Shown piece after piece: positions 1 to 11,508 of a stretch of 64,000 nucleotides of DNA (position 1 is the first letter of the stretch; every line of letters begins with the position of its first letter). The notes below the pieces were generated by a model, which saw nothing but the letters and a program-made list of their open reading frames with translations, had not been told where the DNA came from and ran no database searches. Position numbers and translations under genes: made by a program. The DNA is from Phaeotremella fagi (Eukaryota; Basidiomycota; Tremellomycetes; Tremellales; Phaeotremellaceae), in the NCBI GenBank assembly GCA_001599715.1, contig BCHU01000004.1, positions 62,001 through 126,000 on the forward strand, read 5' to 3'.

Positions 1-812
1 GACACCTCCTGTCCATCAGGTCAATGTACAGGTAACATCAACGCCTTATGTCCAGACTCTCTCCGTACAGCTCTCGATTCGACCGGTGTGAATTTCGCAT
101 GTCGAAGTGCTTGTAACGCAGGTTGGGGAGATGAAGAATTCGGTAACAGGGATTGTTGCACTGGTGGGTTGGGGTTTGATGGAGCTGATGATAGGTGCAT
201 ACACTGATCCAAATCTTTGTGTCGCTTGTGGTGTGGATTTCTATGACCTGTTCAAAGGCCAATGTAACACGAGCTATGCTGTGAGTAAGATTTGAGATGC
301 TAGACCTAATTCATTAGTACGCGTACGAGTAGGTCAACCCTTGGACAACAACTTACGCAGTGAAAAATCCGGAACTGCCTCGTGGACCTGTTCCTCAGCC
401 CCCGATTACACCATTGAATTCTGTCCATCAGGTTCGGATTACGTTGGAGTCTCTACACCTTCCGAAGAGTTTTCAACCGACACCGCGACGTGTACTAGTC
501 AAGCGACGACGTTTAGTGCGACGTTTTCCGTTGTGCCAACACCCAGTGCCGTTACTGGTACGGGGACATTGACTTTTGCTGCAGTGACATCGACTTCAGC
601 TGCAGCGGAGGTCACCTCCAGTGTCGCAAGTTTGGCTAATACTTTGGTCGATCTCGCTGCTACCTCTGGGACCTCTTCAATCTCGTCATCGTCGACATTG
701 TCCTCGCCATCAGCCGCATCTGCCACAGCTTGTTCTCTTCCGAAGAAAAGGGTACGTGAATGGAGGAAATTGCTGACAGCAGGACCATCCCCGTCGTCAG
801 AACAAACACTAA
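1..812 (+). CDS. Thaumatin-like protein, C-terminal part (5' end outside window)
   Basis: This is the C-terminal part of a secreted thaumatin-fold protein. After removing introns at 164-194, 281-317, 329-360 and 752-782 one frame is open from base 1 to a TAA at 810-812. It shows the family's cysteine pattern: CRSAC, then DCC, then C-x2-C before FYDLFKGQC, then the signature YAYDE, a SWTC segment and DYTIEFCPSG. A Ser/Thr/Ala-rich stretch follows, and the protein ends in a short basic tail (PKKRDHPRRQ). Thaumatin-like proteins of fungi are usually secreted and may bind or cleave beta-glucans; the substrate here cannot be inferred. The exon at 318-328 is only 11 nt, yet it encodes most of the YAYD signature, which strongly supports the splicing model. 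The signal peptide and first half lie upstream of the window. Confidence 0.85.
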
Positions 813-909
813 TTCGTAGTTGATCTAGTTTCAGTTTCATTCATTCCATTGTACATACATTCATACGAACATTTTCATGTCATTTTTATCTCCACTGGTG
901 ATCCACACA

Positions 910-2388
910 CTAGGTGCTGGCCAAAATCCCATCCATTATGATATCCACCTCTTCCTTTTGTCTTCTAGCAATCTTGGCCGACTTGTGCTCTCCATCCCTA
1001 GCCGAACCTTTGATTAACCACATGATCTCCCCCCTCTCATCTCGATAAGTGACGCGATGCTTCACACAAGCGCTAAACACCGCTTGAACATTCTCTGGCG
1101 TCGCGTACAAGTCACTGGTTTCGCCTTCACCTTCACTAGCCAAGGACCTGATATCAGGTTTTTCACCTGCGATAAACCCCCAAAGATCTACACCACCTGC
1201 TCCACCCCCTAGACCAAATTTTGAACTGTCGTTGGAATCGAGAGAGGCAGATTTGATCCTCTCTTCCCAGTCGTTGGCCAAGTAGAATGGTTGAGATAGT
1301 ATCCTATGAGCACTGACGTATGTGGGAAACGCTTTGATGGCGTTTCCGCTGATACATGATGTCAGATGTTGGTGGGTTGAGACTTTGGACAGGAGGGTTG
1401 AGATGGTTGTCAAAAGAGGTGGATGGAGGTGGGTATAGGGGATCAAAGCGGAGAGAGTTTTTATGTACTGTCATTAGTTTGGTCATGTAGCTGCTTACAT
1501 TACGAGGTACAATTTCTTCGCGTGACAAACCCACTGGGGGGTCATCAAGATCATCAGAGTATACACCGATGGAGCAGGAGAAAAGGTCGATCTGGAGTCA
1601 GTGCTGAAACTATGTCCACTCACCACCCACGACGGAACTCTCTCTGAATCTTCATCCCGCACCCAAACCACTACAAAATCAGTCAACTTTCCTCCTACCT
1701 CTCTTTTGACCATAATCTCCCCAAGCTTGATCCTGAGTGGAGAATCGACATTTTCCAAACCTCGAACAACCAATACCTGAGGTAATTCAACCCCACTCTT
1801 TTCCTTCTCCGACTGAAGTGATGAAACCGACTGCTGCAGGACATCACCACTAGGTGAAGGCGTCAAATGATTCTCATTACTCTCCTCCAGAACCTCTTTC
1901 GCAGAAACATAACTTGAACTAGCGATGGATGAATTCCTGCTGAATCTCGGTTGACCGATAAAAGAGGTGAGTGGACTGGGAAGAGGACTTCTTCGATGGG
2001 ACGTGGGACTTTTACTGTGTCTTCGATTTCGATTTGGATTAAGAGTTGACCCACGGTTGGTGATGATGCGGTGTTCCAGTTGTTTAAGGGGGACCTCTTC
2101 TAGATTCAGATAAAGACATCGTAAACCGTAGATCGATTGATACAGATTGATGACGTTTAGAACCACCGTCTCTATATCGTCAGTCGATAGCTTATGATTA
2201 GACTCTCGTTGAACATCTATTATAACACCTCCATCGTTGGATTTGTAGTTTGCGACTTGATGCAAGAGTGAAAGAACGAACAGTGATGGATCAATATCCC
2301 AGTTGTTGAGGTTGGGATGTTGGACGAGATAGTCAAGGAGCGAGGGGATGAAGTTGGGGGAACCGAGGGATGGGATAGTGGTCGTCAT
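910..2388 (-). CDS. Magnesium-chelatase/AAA-like fungal protein
   Basis: Three exons (2388-1624, 1591-1499, 1467-910) give a protein of about 471 residues with 31-32 nt introns. The N-terminal part is helical with an LEEVPLKQLEHR segment, followed by a Ser/Pro-rich linker rich in R and S. The middle contains VLVVRGLENVDSPLRIKL and a branched-chain-rich strand (LTDFVVVWVRDED), as in an ATPase core. The C-terminal part (IPYTHLHPPLL, FPTYVSAHRIL, LYATPENVQAVFSACVKHRV) resembles the lid region of the ChlI/MoxR-type AAA proteins found as orphans in fungi. I see no canonical Walker A, so an ATPase activity is not claimed. The start is the first Met of the long exon. Identification rests on the C-terminal segment only, so the family call is tentative; the gene itself is well supported. 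Confidence 0.55.
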
Positions 2389-2822
2389 GGAGACTGTTGT
2401 GTTGTAGAGGGGAGAGTGATGCTATCTTGGCATAATTGATTGTTGTTGTTGTTGTTGTTGTCGTCGCTCAGAATATTCGACACCATTTGGTGGAGGGTCG
2501 AACGTAGGCGTGGCAAAATATAATACCTTTTCAGCTCTCCGATGTTTCTCTCAGACTACGTTAGGTCGAGCCTTCAATGCACTGCACAAAAAGGAGTATA
2601 ATCATATGAGAAAGATACAAGACCAACATACACTGCATATCTTGCAGACCCATTATCAGTAACGAAAATCATGTCAAAAGTCCACCTAACATCCGACGTT
2701 AAGGCTTAATTCACTTGATCACAAATCTATCTGTAATGCATATCGAGATATTTTCCTCGATATTTAGATTAAACCCAAAATAACAACAAACTACTCTCCC
2801 ACACATCTCTGACCACCAGCTT
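2389..2822. other. Intergenic region between a gene start and a gene end
   Basis: This interval is upstream of the Mg-chelatase-like gene and downstream of the SGNH gene, both on the minus strand. It holds a short TTG microsatellite near 2440-2466. I saw no other gene or RNA. Confidence 0.5.
2440..2466. repeat. TTG/TCG trinucleotide microsatellite
   Basis: About seven consecutive TGT units are followed by two TCG units, some 50 nt upstream of the start codon of the minus-strand Mg-chelatase-like gene, so it lies in that gene's leader or promoter. Confidence 0.8.
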
Positions 2823-5069
2823 CTACGTTGCCATTACAGCGACGATTCTGAAATGATGAGCGTCGTGTACAACTGGATGATCTGTTTTGGAAATGATCTC
2901 GCAGGTAACACTGGTGGTTAGTGAATGAGCCATTGCTTCACTTACAAATGATCACCTGGAGTTACCTTCTCGTCGATATATGCGACCCTACTTGTCAGTA
3001 CGAACATACAATTTACTCACGTCGCCACGTTATACCCCTTTGTCCAATACCCGGCCAACTCCACTGCTCCCTTTTCGTTATCGTCAACCCAGCACCTAGC
3101 GTTGCCCAAAGCATAATGTTGACTTCTAAAGTAGTACACAGCGACCCTAAAATATCAATAAACCATATCCAACCTTAGACGTACCTCCCCGCATTGACCA
3201 AAATCTCCACACGTATCCTCGCCCCAACAGTCTCACTGACCCAGAAATGCTTCTCCCCGTTCCAAACAAAAGGTCTCCAACCTTCACTAGTAGTTGGTGT
3301 GAGAGGATTATCATGGTCGTTGGCATCAGCACAAAACATTTTAGGCTGGACCAAACCCATGATATGATTTGCGGACGACGGGTCGTGGTGTGGGTCGACG
3401 ACGTCTCTGAGGGGTGTAAAGAGTCCTACTAGGGGTATCGAATATGGTGTAACTGGTGCGGCGAAATGACGTTTCTCTGTGACTAGTTTGGATAGAGGGA
3501 CTGGATCAAACGTGGTTTCCCAATTTGGAGGTGGTTTCAGTGGATCTGTCATGTGGGGAGAATCCAATGAGAAGGGGATTGAGACCAGGGAAGAAAAGTC
3601 TGAACTCGTTGCTACGGTTTGATCGACTTGAGGTGTGAGAGGGAGGCCATAAGATTTTACGAGACATAGTTCTGATTCGAGATATGCGATGAGTAGGTCC
3701 GCCAGCACCCTCTACGTTGTCAGTTTGATCTTCAACCCCACTTACGTGACCACGAGCATTTGGATGTAACATGTCGCCTTGGTAGAAACTCTTCGCTGTG
3801 GAATCGGGGAATCGGAGATAGGTATTGAACAATGTCCGTTTCATTCTACCGTCAGAGATGTCAACAACCCCACCTACGATATATATGGAATGTCGTAGTA
3901 ATGAGCTATAGGTAGATGGACCAATTGGGGATCTCCATATCCCTGATCGATAGCGACTTGAGGTGACCAAGCGCCTAGAACTACAACCGCTGGCATGGAT
4001 TGGAATTCAAGGAGTACACGAAGGAGCTGATCAAAGAATGCTTGGTAGGTCATATCACTGATGTCAGCGTGTTACGGTTCGAGACTTACTTTTGATCATT
4101 CACGTCAAACTCCAACACAATCAAGTCGACATCGGCAGCGATATGATGGGTCTAAAGTCAGTGCTGTCGTCACAACTACCCACCCCACAGAAAGCGTAAT
4201 AACTAATGTCAGCTAGTTCAATTAACGACCTACCTCGAGTCCATTCCACCAATAGCTCCGTTCATAAACTCGGGTTTACTCTACTAGTCAGATGCATCCA
4301 ACCCACTGCTCACCTCTGGGAACGTATTCCTAAACCATTCACTCATTAAATTCGTATAACAAGCAGGACCATCTGGATCTCCTTGTGGATAGTCGTCACT
4401 TGGATGAACACCGTGACAAGCGGACACTGGGGTGAGCTAATATCTCAACGACTACCTACCACTCCCCCCTAACACTCCAATCTTCAACGGTCGTCCTTCT
4501 CTACCCTTCTGTAAAACCTTCCTAACCCGAGCGCCAGAACCTTCAAACAATCTCGACCTCTTTAACGCCTCTTTCCCATAGATATCACATAGACGTTCTC
4601 CCTCCTGTGTAGCTCCACATATACAATCACTCAAATGAACATAATCTGGAGCCAATATCAGATCTTCCCCCGACTGCGACCCTCCTAACGTCGTCTTCCC
4701 CGACGTTATCGTTAAACTAGGTAGCGGTGGTAGCCCCGGTACGTAGGGATGTACGAAGGCGTAGATGAACAACAAAAAGAATGGCAACCCCAAAGCAGCC
4801 AGTGGTTTCCAATATCGACGAAAGAGTTCCAAGAACGGACTCCTCGGCCGTCTAGATCTCCTTCTTTCGGGTGACCATGAATCTTGAGGCCTGAGTCGTG
4901 TGCCGTTGTTCAGCAGTGGATAGGAAGATGAATTGGTAGCATGTAGCTCATGATCTTCAGCGTCATGATCTACCATTTTGTTGTAGTAGTTGGTTGATGA
5001 GATCCTACCTGTTCTTGGTGCTTTGAACATGAAATATGCCACGTGGAAATACAAGTCGCGTCGAGGCAA
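2823..5069 (-). CDS. Membrane-anchored SGNH/GDSL hydrolase, capsule-associated type
   Basis: This is a type II membrane protein: a short basic cytoplasmic tail rich in Arg/Ser, one transmembrane helix (WKPLAALGLPFFLLFIYAFV) and a lumenal SGNH domain. The catalytic Ser block is GGSVSACHG, formed across an intron at about 4471. A later block reads GAIGGMDSS, and the Asp-His block is DMLHPNARGH. A beta-rich tail follows, with FWVSETVGARIRVEI and, after another intron, YYFRSQHYALGNARCWVDD, ending at TAG 2823-2825. Proteins of this architecture are annotated in Cryptococcus relatives as capsule-associated, and SGNH members often act as polysaccharide O-acetyl esterases or transferases in the Golgi. 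That role is inference. At least six short introns interrupt the gene. The start could be an internal Met (MFKAP or MVDHD) rather than the most upstream one. Confidence 0.7.
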
Positions 5070-5192
5070 CTAAAGTGGCACCAGTTTGACGTATTGTAAT
5101 TGCAACAATGCTACGCATTCAGACGACCTCTTAAACATACATACTTATTCCTTCTCCGAATCAACTACTGACACTCATAAACAGGTACATAC

Positions 5193-6173
5193 TTATTTCT
5201 CCTCAGAACCACTAACCGTACCCGACTCATCGAAACATCCAATAACCGTTTTATCCATCCCTCCCTTTACAGTGTTGTTTGAGCTGCAGATTGATACTTC
5301 ACGACCTCCACTTTCTAAAGCTTCGCCTTCAACAATCGAGATACCAAGACTATCAAGACCACCCTTCCAATAGCACTTCCACTCAGTAGGACGAGCTCTT
5401 TCTGACTGATAATAAACTTCGCGATTATAAGTGTGAGATGAGACCTTAGACGCATGTTCGGTAACCCAATCATCGATGACATCAGGGCCAATATCGAACG
5501 AAACCTTTAAACCCCTGGCAGCCTCAGACTCTCCACCTCGTACATATCTCTCAAGTTCTTCTTGGATTCGTTTCTCGGAGTATTTTATGATTATCGGTTG
5601 AGGATGAAAAACATTGAAGCAGTGATTCTCGAGCTGGAAGACTACTCCTTGGAACCTTGAGCTTAGCTTTTCGTTTGTTGTATCTTGTTGGTTGTACCAG
5701 TAGCTACCTATATAGGTATCTGGAGTAGTATATGTCTCTTGAGTATTTGGAATCTTTACACTACTAGATATGAGGATATTTTGTCTGTCTGGAAAAAGAT
5801 CATCCTTTGTTGCGAGATTCTCTTTTGTTTGGATGCTGAATGAAAAGTCTTCGATACTTACGATCTTTCCTTTCTGACCAAAGTAATGGAGATTCTCAGT
5901 ATCAGATATACTGCTGAGGATGTGAGAAAAGATACCTTCCTGAAGAACGGGTTCGAGCATACGACTTAGTTCTTGTCTACTCGAGTCGGATTCGGTTTTG
6001 CTTTCTACCCATTTTCTGAACCGCTCCTTGATTTTTTCGGTGGCAAAGGGAGTGTAGAGATTTTTGAACTCTTCTTTGTTTTTTTTGGTGATGGTGATTT
6101 CTTGAGGGTCTGGGAATGATGTATGAGTGACTTTACGCATGAATGATTTGAATTTGCTTGTGGATCTGGACAT
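5193..6173 (-). CDS. Unrecognised protein, tandem paralogue of the next gene upstream
   Basis: This is an intron-less gene of about 326 residues, starting at MSRSTSKFKSF (an in-frame Met nine codons upstream is also possible). I recognise no known domain. It is hydrophilic with no signal peptide or membrane segment. It aligns collinearly with the protein at 6471-7433: EEFKNLYTPFATEKIKERF matches EEFQTYFTAVGSKSIREQY; both contain a YIG[SR]Y segment in the middle; and both end with [IL]SICS followed by a G-[CW]-F-[DN]-E block. The two genes lie head to tail about 300 bp apart, so they come from a tandem duplication that has since diverged strongly. The absence of introns contrasts with the intron-rich neighbours. 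Confidence 0.6.
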   Translation of the reverse strand: MSRSTSKFKSFMRKVTHTSFPDPQEITITKKNKEEFKNLYTPFATEKIKERFRKWVESKTESDSSRQELSRMLEPVLQEGIFSHILSSISDTENLHYFGQKGKIVSIEDFSFSIQTKENLATKDDLFPDRQNILISSSVKIPNTQETYTTPDTYIGSYWYNQQDTTNEKLSSRFQGVVFQLENHCFNVFHPQPIIIKYSEKRIQEELERYVRGGESEAARGLKVSFDIGPDVIDDWVTEHASKVSSHTYNREVYYQSERARPTEWKCYWKGGLDSLGISIVEGEALESGGREVSICSSNNTVKGGMDKTVIGCFDESGTVSGSEEK

Positions 6174-6470
6174 TGTAGTCGACAGAGAGTTGATTTTCAA
6201 TGTATTGTTGAGAGTAAAAGAGAGAAGAGAAAGTCTAGTGGAGCACCCTATTTATCTCATAACAAGAAGACACAATGACAATGGAAATAACTACAAAGGG
6301 GTTAACTGTTGAACACATATATGATGAGTTAGAAGACACCAGTTTAATTTAACAAACACACATATCAGAATAAAGTCTCCTTTCACGAGGCCGCACAAGA
6401 GGCTGTACTGAGATCAAGACAAGGCTATCGTCATAAAATTTGTTCATTAAATTCTAAATTAAAAATGAAA

Positions 6471-7433
6471 CTATTTCCCCCATCCATCTCCAGTCCGACC
6501 GACGACCATCTCTTTTTCATTAAACCACCCCATAAAAGTCCGCTCAATGTTCTTGTTATCCAATTTCAAGCTACAAATAGAGAGCTCCTCTACCAATTCG
6601 CCATCAAAGTGTTGCGGCTGTGACGTTAGAATGATACCCCAATCTTCAAGTGCCCCTCTCATTTGAGCATCAGATTGTTCGCTGAGTGACACGAGCTCGT
6701 TGACCATCTTCTCCGCATGAAGTTCTGCCCACTCTTGGCCATATTTTGGTTTCACCCTAGCTAATCCTCGACCCATAGCACCGGTTCCCACGTATTCGTT
6801 TAGTAACGTATCAATACGGTCCGAAGCGTAAGATTGAAGAACATCGGGGACCATTGATTTATCGATTTCAAAACTGTGTCCATCAGACTGTAGCAGTAGA
6901 TTACCGTTTGTCGGGGGTTTGGTGTATTGACTGTTGGGCTTGTATCTTCCGATGTAACTGATATGAGCTACAGGTAGATGGGTATGGAGAAACTTTGGAT
7001 CTCCAATCGAGGTAATAATCCAGATATCTTGCTCTGGCGTTTGGGATTGAGAATTTATAGAAGCAGATGAGGTTCTATCTTCGGTACGGATTCGAAAAGA
7101 GCAGTTCTCTATAATCTGATTTTGACTGAATGATATTTCACCCTGGGACCACTTTGTGTCGATTACCGAGTTCAACCCGGTTCGAATATGTTCATTGATA
7201 CTACCTTCGATCATAGGTATCATCAACCACTTCAACTCCGTCTTGTCGTCAGTATTTCGGGACAGTTTGTCTATCCATTTGTCGTATTGCTCCCTGATAC
7301 TTTTACTGCCAACAGCAGTGAAATAGGTTTGGAATTCTTCGCGATCGTCTTCGGGATTAGGTTCAGTGTGAGATCTGTGGTGGTGACCGTGGTCATGAAT
7401 GAACTTTTTGAATTTTTCGGTCTTGCCTGGCAT
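6471..7433 (-). CDS. Unrecognised protein, tandem paralogue
   Basis: This is an intron-less gene of about 320 residues, starting at MPGKTEKFKKF, with a His-rich patch just after (HDHGHHHRSH). The frame is open for 24 codons upstream of this Met, but that part is low in charge and looks like leader. No known domain is recognised. Conserved with its neighbour at 5193-6173 are the EEF..YFTA helix, a KW[IV] helix, the YIGRY motif, an E-Y-[VG]-G-G segment around residue 220, and the C-terminal LSICS...GWFNE block. No signal peptide or membrane segment is visible. The family may be restricted to this lineage; a homology search would decide. Confidence 0.6.
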   Translation of the reverse strand: MPGKTEKFKKFIHDHGHHHRSHTEPNPEDDREEFQTYFTAVGSKSIREQYDKWIDKLSRNTDDKTELKWLMIPMIEGSINEHIRTGLNSVIDTKWSQGEISFSQNQIIENCSFRIRTEDRTSSASINSQSQTPEQDIWIITSIGDPKFLHTHLPVAHISYIGRYKPNSQYTKPPTNGNLLLQSDGHSFEIDKSMVPDVLQSYASDRIDTLLNEYVGTGAMGRGLARVKPKYGQEWAELHAEKMVNELVSLSEQSDAQMRGALEDWGIILTSQPQHFDGELVEELSICSLKLDNKNIERTFMGWFNEKEMVVGRTGDGWGK

Positions 7434-7810
7434 TGAGTAATGGTTGTGGAACGGTGGGTGGGTTTGGATGTTAAGATTGATGCACACATTCATGTTCCAA
7501 TTCAACAGTTTGTTTTATTCTCCGACATAAAGGATCTACCGTAGCGGTCAATGAATCAAGAAACGTGATATACTGGAGAGATGACATCAGTGCAATAGTT
7601 CTACGTGTAAACGTGAGGTGAGTGTACCGTGATCGAAGGAAGGGTGGTGTATGTCATTTATTACAGGTAGTGTTTCCCGAAAGCCTTAACCTCAGATTGA
7701 GGATCTCATGTACTACCCTATACACCATGCATGAACCTACCTCAACTGAAAGGAAATATGTACAAATCTCAATAAGCTCCATATACATTCTTCAGAATCC
7801 CCCTGTCGGC

Positions 7811-9014
7811 CTAAATCATCATCGTCGCCATGAGAAAACCAAAGACCGCGAATCCTCCAAGCCCAAATGTGACTCTTTTTGCACCACTGCTGTTAACTGT
7901 GGTCTTTCCTGTAGTTGCTGGAGTGGTAGTAACACCGGTGGAAGACCCAGTGACAGGTTTTGTGTTGACTGATGTAGGTCCAGATGAAGATCCAGATCCA
8001 GATCCTGAACTACCAGAGACACCTAAACAGTTGTTATCACCAGCAATGTAAAACGGTTCCGAGATATATGTCGTATTAACACCAGGATTTTCGTAAACGT
8101 TGGTGTAATAAACTCTAGCTCTCCTTGACCGTTACTCAACTGGGCGGTGGACAATGGATAATTGAAAGACGAAGCCGTAGCTGGGACCTTGAAGATACCG
8201 GCACTATAATATTTCGCATCATAGATAGATCCAGTGGTGGAAGGTTGAGTTTGTTGAATGAATTCAAAGTAGAGTTGATCGATACCGTTACCAAATCTGT
8301 TGTTCAAGTTTCGATATGCCCAACCAAGATAGAAGTTCGCTGGGTTGACAGGACCTTTGTTGGTTGTTGGAATTACAATAACATCTCCTGGTGCGGGATC
8401 TGTCCAGACGAAAGAACGATAGTTTGGATCCTTGAGGGAGGTGAGCGCGGTATATGGAGCAGGTGTCGAGCATTTGAATGGGAATGCTGGAGGTCAGTAC
8501 GAGATGCGAGGACTATCTTACAGGTTATGGTAAACGATGACGATAACAGTGTAAAGTTTCCAATGTTTCCTGCTGCATTGGTCGTAGCGTTGAGACGGAC
8601 TGTGAACTCGTTAGTAAGATTTATGTTATACGATCACCACACTTACGATAATAATTCCCAGCTGGAACATTTTGGGGGATAATGTAATTGAATCCAACAT
8701 AGATACCATCAAGAGCAGGAGCAGGAGCATAACCTGACTTTAGCACAGAGCTAATATCTGCTCAACCTACCAATGATATCCTCAACAACGCCAGAACCAG
8801 GTTGACCAAACATCAACTCCATAGAAGCATAATAAACTCCTCCCAATCTGAGATCAAACTCGTTTTGAAAGTAAACACTGGCTCCTGCTCGTTGGGTGAG
8901 AGCTAGATTGGTGAACGTGATGTTGAGAGAGTTGACTGTGGTTGTGGGAACAAAGTCGGCGGTGACTGTGGAACTCAGTAGGAGGAGAATTGTGGTGAGA
9001 CAGTGATAAAACAT
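7811..9014 (-). CDS. Secreted GPI-anchored protein of unknown function
   Basis: The protein starts with a clear signal peptide (MFYHCLTTILLLLSSTVTA). It continues as a beta-rich extracellular domain (LNITFTNLALTQRAGASVYF, LRLGGVYYASMELMFG, then after an intron SGYAPAPALDGIYVGFNY and NVPAGNYY). The C-terminus has a single Cys, a Gly/Ser repeat (SGSGSGSS) and a Thr/Ser-rich stalk. It ends in a hydrophobic tail (FGLGGFAVFGFLMATMMI) after a small-residue patch, as expected for GPI attachment. The stop is TAG at 7811-7813. Several introns interrupt the gene (near 8770-8735, 8640-8550 and 8490-8460). I recognise no enzymatic domain; a cell-wall or adhesin role is inference from architecture. Confidence 0.65.
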
Positions 9015-9787
9015 TTTGGTTGGGAGAAAAAAACATGCTTTTGGGTCGTGTTTTATATATACCTCCTATCGCTGGTCATCTTTGATGCCATTTCACCACG
9101 CAATCATTACGAGTACAGCCTTGGAGGTAAAGTACACAATCAGATTGTCGGCATTTGTGACACAACACTGCATCCTAACCCGACAATCTTAAAGTAAAGA
9201 GTTTACTGAATGACATACTTGTATTGATCTTAATGAGTCCTCAATCCCAAGAGTGCGATTCTTCAACAGCCATTGTTGTTTCAATGAAATCTAAACTACA
9301 TATTCTCGAAAATGCAGAATTCGAATGACATGATTGAAGGACACAGCTTCTCTCTTCAGTGCAATCGGAGGTATTTCAGTTTTCTTGATGCATCAATACG
9401 TATTTGCCAAGTCATTCCACGAAACGTGATGTTCAATTGGAGTCGTCATGGCGGATCTGTCTGGATCTATAGATTCGCTGTGCTTATGAATGATATGCTG
9501 TGAAACGTCAGGTGACTTGGACATCTCATGCATGTACTGTATTTGGCACCGATCAAGTTTTCAAGATCACTGAAACGATTTGTTGAAAGCAAGGTTGTCT
9601 ATGTTATCCTCGTTCAACGACGAAGAGAACACTGAATCTTTGGAAATATATTGTTCAACTTTGACATATCAGACCGTGGGTACAGACACATCTACACAAC
9701 ATACCGTTCAATCAGCAAGCTCAATCGGAAACCAGGCATCATGACACGCAGCACAATCAGGAGAAACGACAAGACAACCTAATCACT
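9015..9787. other. Intergenic region, nothing recognised
   Basis: About 770 bp lie between the GPI-protein start and the permease 3' end. Only short ORFs without protein-like composition are present, and I see no RNA gene or repeat. Confidence 0.4.
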
Positions 9788-11508
9788 TTACACCGTGGCT
9801 CTAACATTCTCCACAGTCTCAATGACCTCCTTCTCTTCACCCATTTCAGCAGCTTGGCTTTCACGAATCTGTATCATGGTAACGAATTCTGAAACCTTTG
9901 TCTTTGAGAATTGTCTTGCAGGGATCTTGTTCGCAAACAAAACATCGATATCTGCAAAGGACAAACCAGCCGTCTCTGGTAGACGGAAGTAGGACCAGAT
10001 CCAGCACAAAAATCCCGTTCCAGCCCAGAAGAAACCAGACTTGGCAGTCCAATCGACCGTAAGATATGGATTGATCTCGTTCGTGATGATCGTGTTGACG
10101 ACGTAGACGAATCGACCCAAGGCAATTGACTTGGCTCGAAGACGAGAAGCTGGAAGTTCTCCAACAATGGTGTAACAAACTGGACCCAGTGCGAAATAGA
10201 AACCGAAATGACCGATGATCATCATCGAAGCCAAAGCATAAAGCGTGTTTTGCGTTGGAGTCGCGTAACCAAGGCCCCCAGTGATCATGTTGAAAACGAA
10301 CAACCAGAACAAACCAGCAATGTAGATGGTTCTTCTACCAAAGTATCGAAGTAGAACCCAGGACGCCCCGACACCAAGAATAGAAAAGGAGTTGAGAATG
10401 ATGTTAAAGTTGAAGGCGAAATCTGTACTCATTCCTGCTTTCTCTAGGAAGACAACGATCAAACCTGAAATCGCTCCACCACCCCAAGCTTGAACAGCCC
10501 AAACACCAAGTTGAACTTCGGTACGTTTCAAATTGTTACCTCTGAATAAATCGATCCAAGAACCTTTAGCGTGATCAGCTCTATCGAGAGCGTCAGTGTG
10601 TTTCATGAATTCGACGTATCCATCGACTTCGTTATCTGTATAAACCCCTTTTGAGATCGTACGACGAATGACACGTTTGGCATCTTCGTATCTACCTTTA
10701 CGAACCAACCACCAAGGTGATTCTGGTGCGAGCCAGACCACACAGATAAGTGGAACTGGCCAAATCCATTGAAGCATGTAGGGTAGACGCCATGCCAAGT
10801 CACCAGAGAACGACAGACAAGCTTTTAAAATACCAGTAGCCAAGAATTTTCCAGCTCCCCAGCCCATCGCAGCCCAAGCAGCGAGGTAACCTCTCATGTT
10901 GATAGGACAGATCTCCGATGCATAAGCCGTCGTTAAAGTCTGAAACATTCCCCACGGGATTCCACAGATGAATTCAGCTGCCATCAACATTTGAAGATTC
11001 TGGGCAAAAGCCAACAAGAAGACGGTGGCTATCATGATGATCATGCCACCTAGGAAGGTGTATTTGGAACCTATACTTTCCTGAAGATAACCTGTGGCGA
11101 CTAAACCGACGAGTTGGCCACAGATGGCAATGTTGAGTAAAGCTCCTTGGGTGTTGTTGGGTATAACCATGACACCGTTAACCTCAGAACCGAATTTAGC
11201 AACAAACTGTGGCATACCAAAGAACGAGTTGATCTATAGTCAGTACTGATAGTCGTGTGACCTACGATAAGGGTATCGAAACCTTCCATCCACAACGCCA
11301 TCGAAATGAAGAAACTCCAACAACCAGCTCTCCAATGATTTTTCCATGTCTGCATGAATCCCTCTTCCTTTTGTCTGGCGATGACTTGATGACCAACAGC
11401 GAGGAGTTCTTGATCAATCTCGATATCAGCCTCGACTTGAGCTTGGGTTAGACCGACAATTCCATCTGACAAGGCTTGTTTCTCAGTGATTGGGTCTACG
11501 GAGGTCAT
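9788..11508 (-). CDS. MFS sugar permease, maltose/alpha-glucoside type
   Basis: Two exons (11508-11266 and 11233-9788) joined by a 32-nt intron give 562 residues with twelve predicted membrane segments. The N-terminal cytoplasmic tail of about 60 residues precedes TM1 (SFFISMALWMEGFDTLI). Sugar-porter signatures are visible: PESPWWLVRKGR after TM6, the G-R-R motif in the second half, and the closing LPETAGLSF. The sequence INSFFGMPQF after the splice and the long central loop are typical of the Mal61/alpha-glucoside:H+ symporter branch. The gene is divergent from a GH105 hydrolase with a 762-bp shared promoter, so the physiological substrate may be a uronide-containing oligosaccharide instead of maltose; that is inference. 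Length is normal for the family. Confidence 0.85.
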
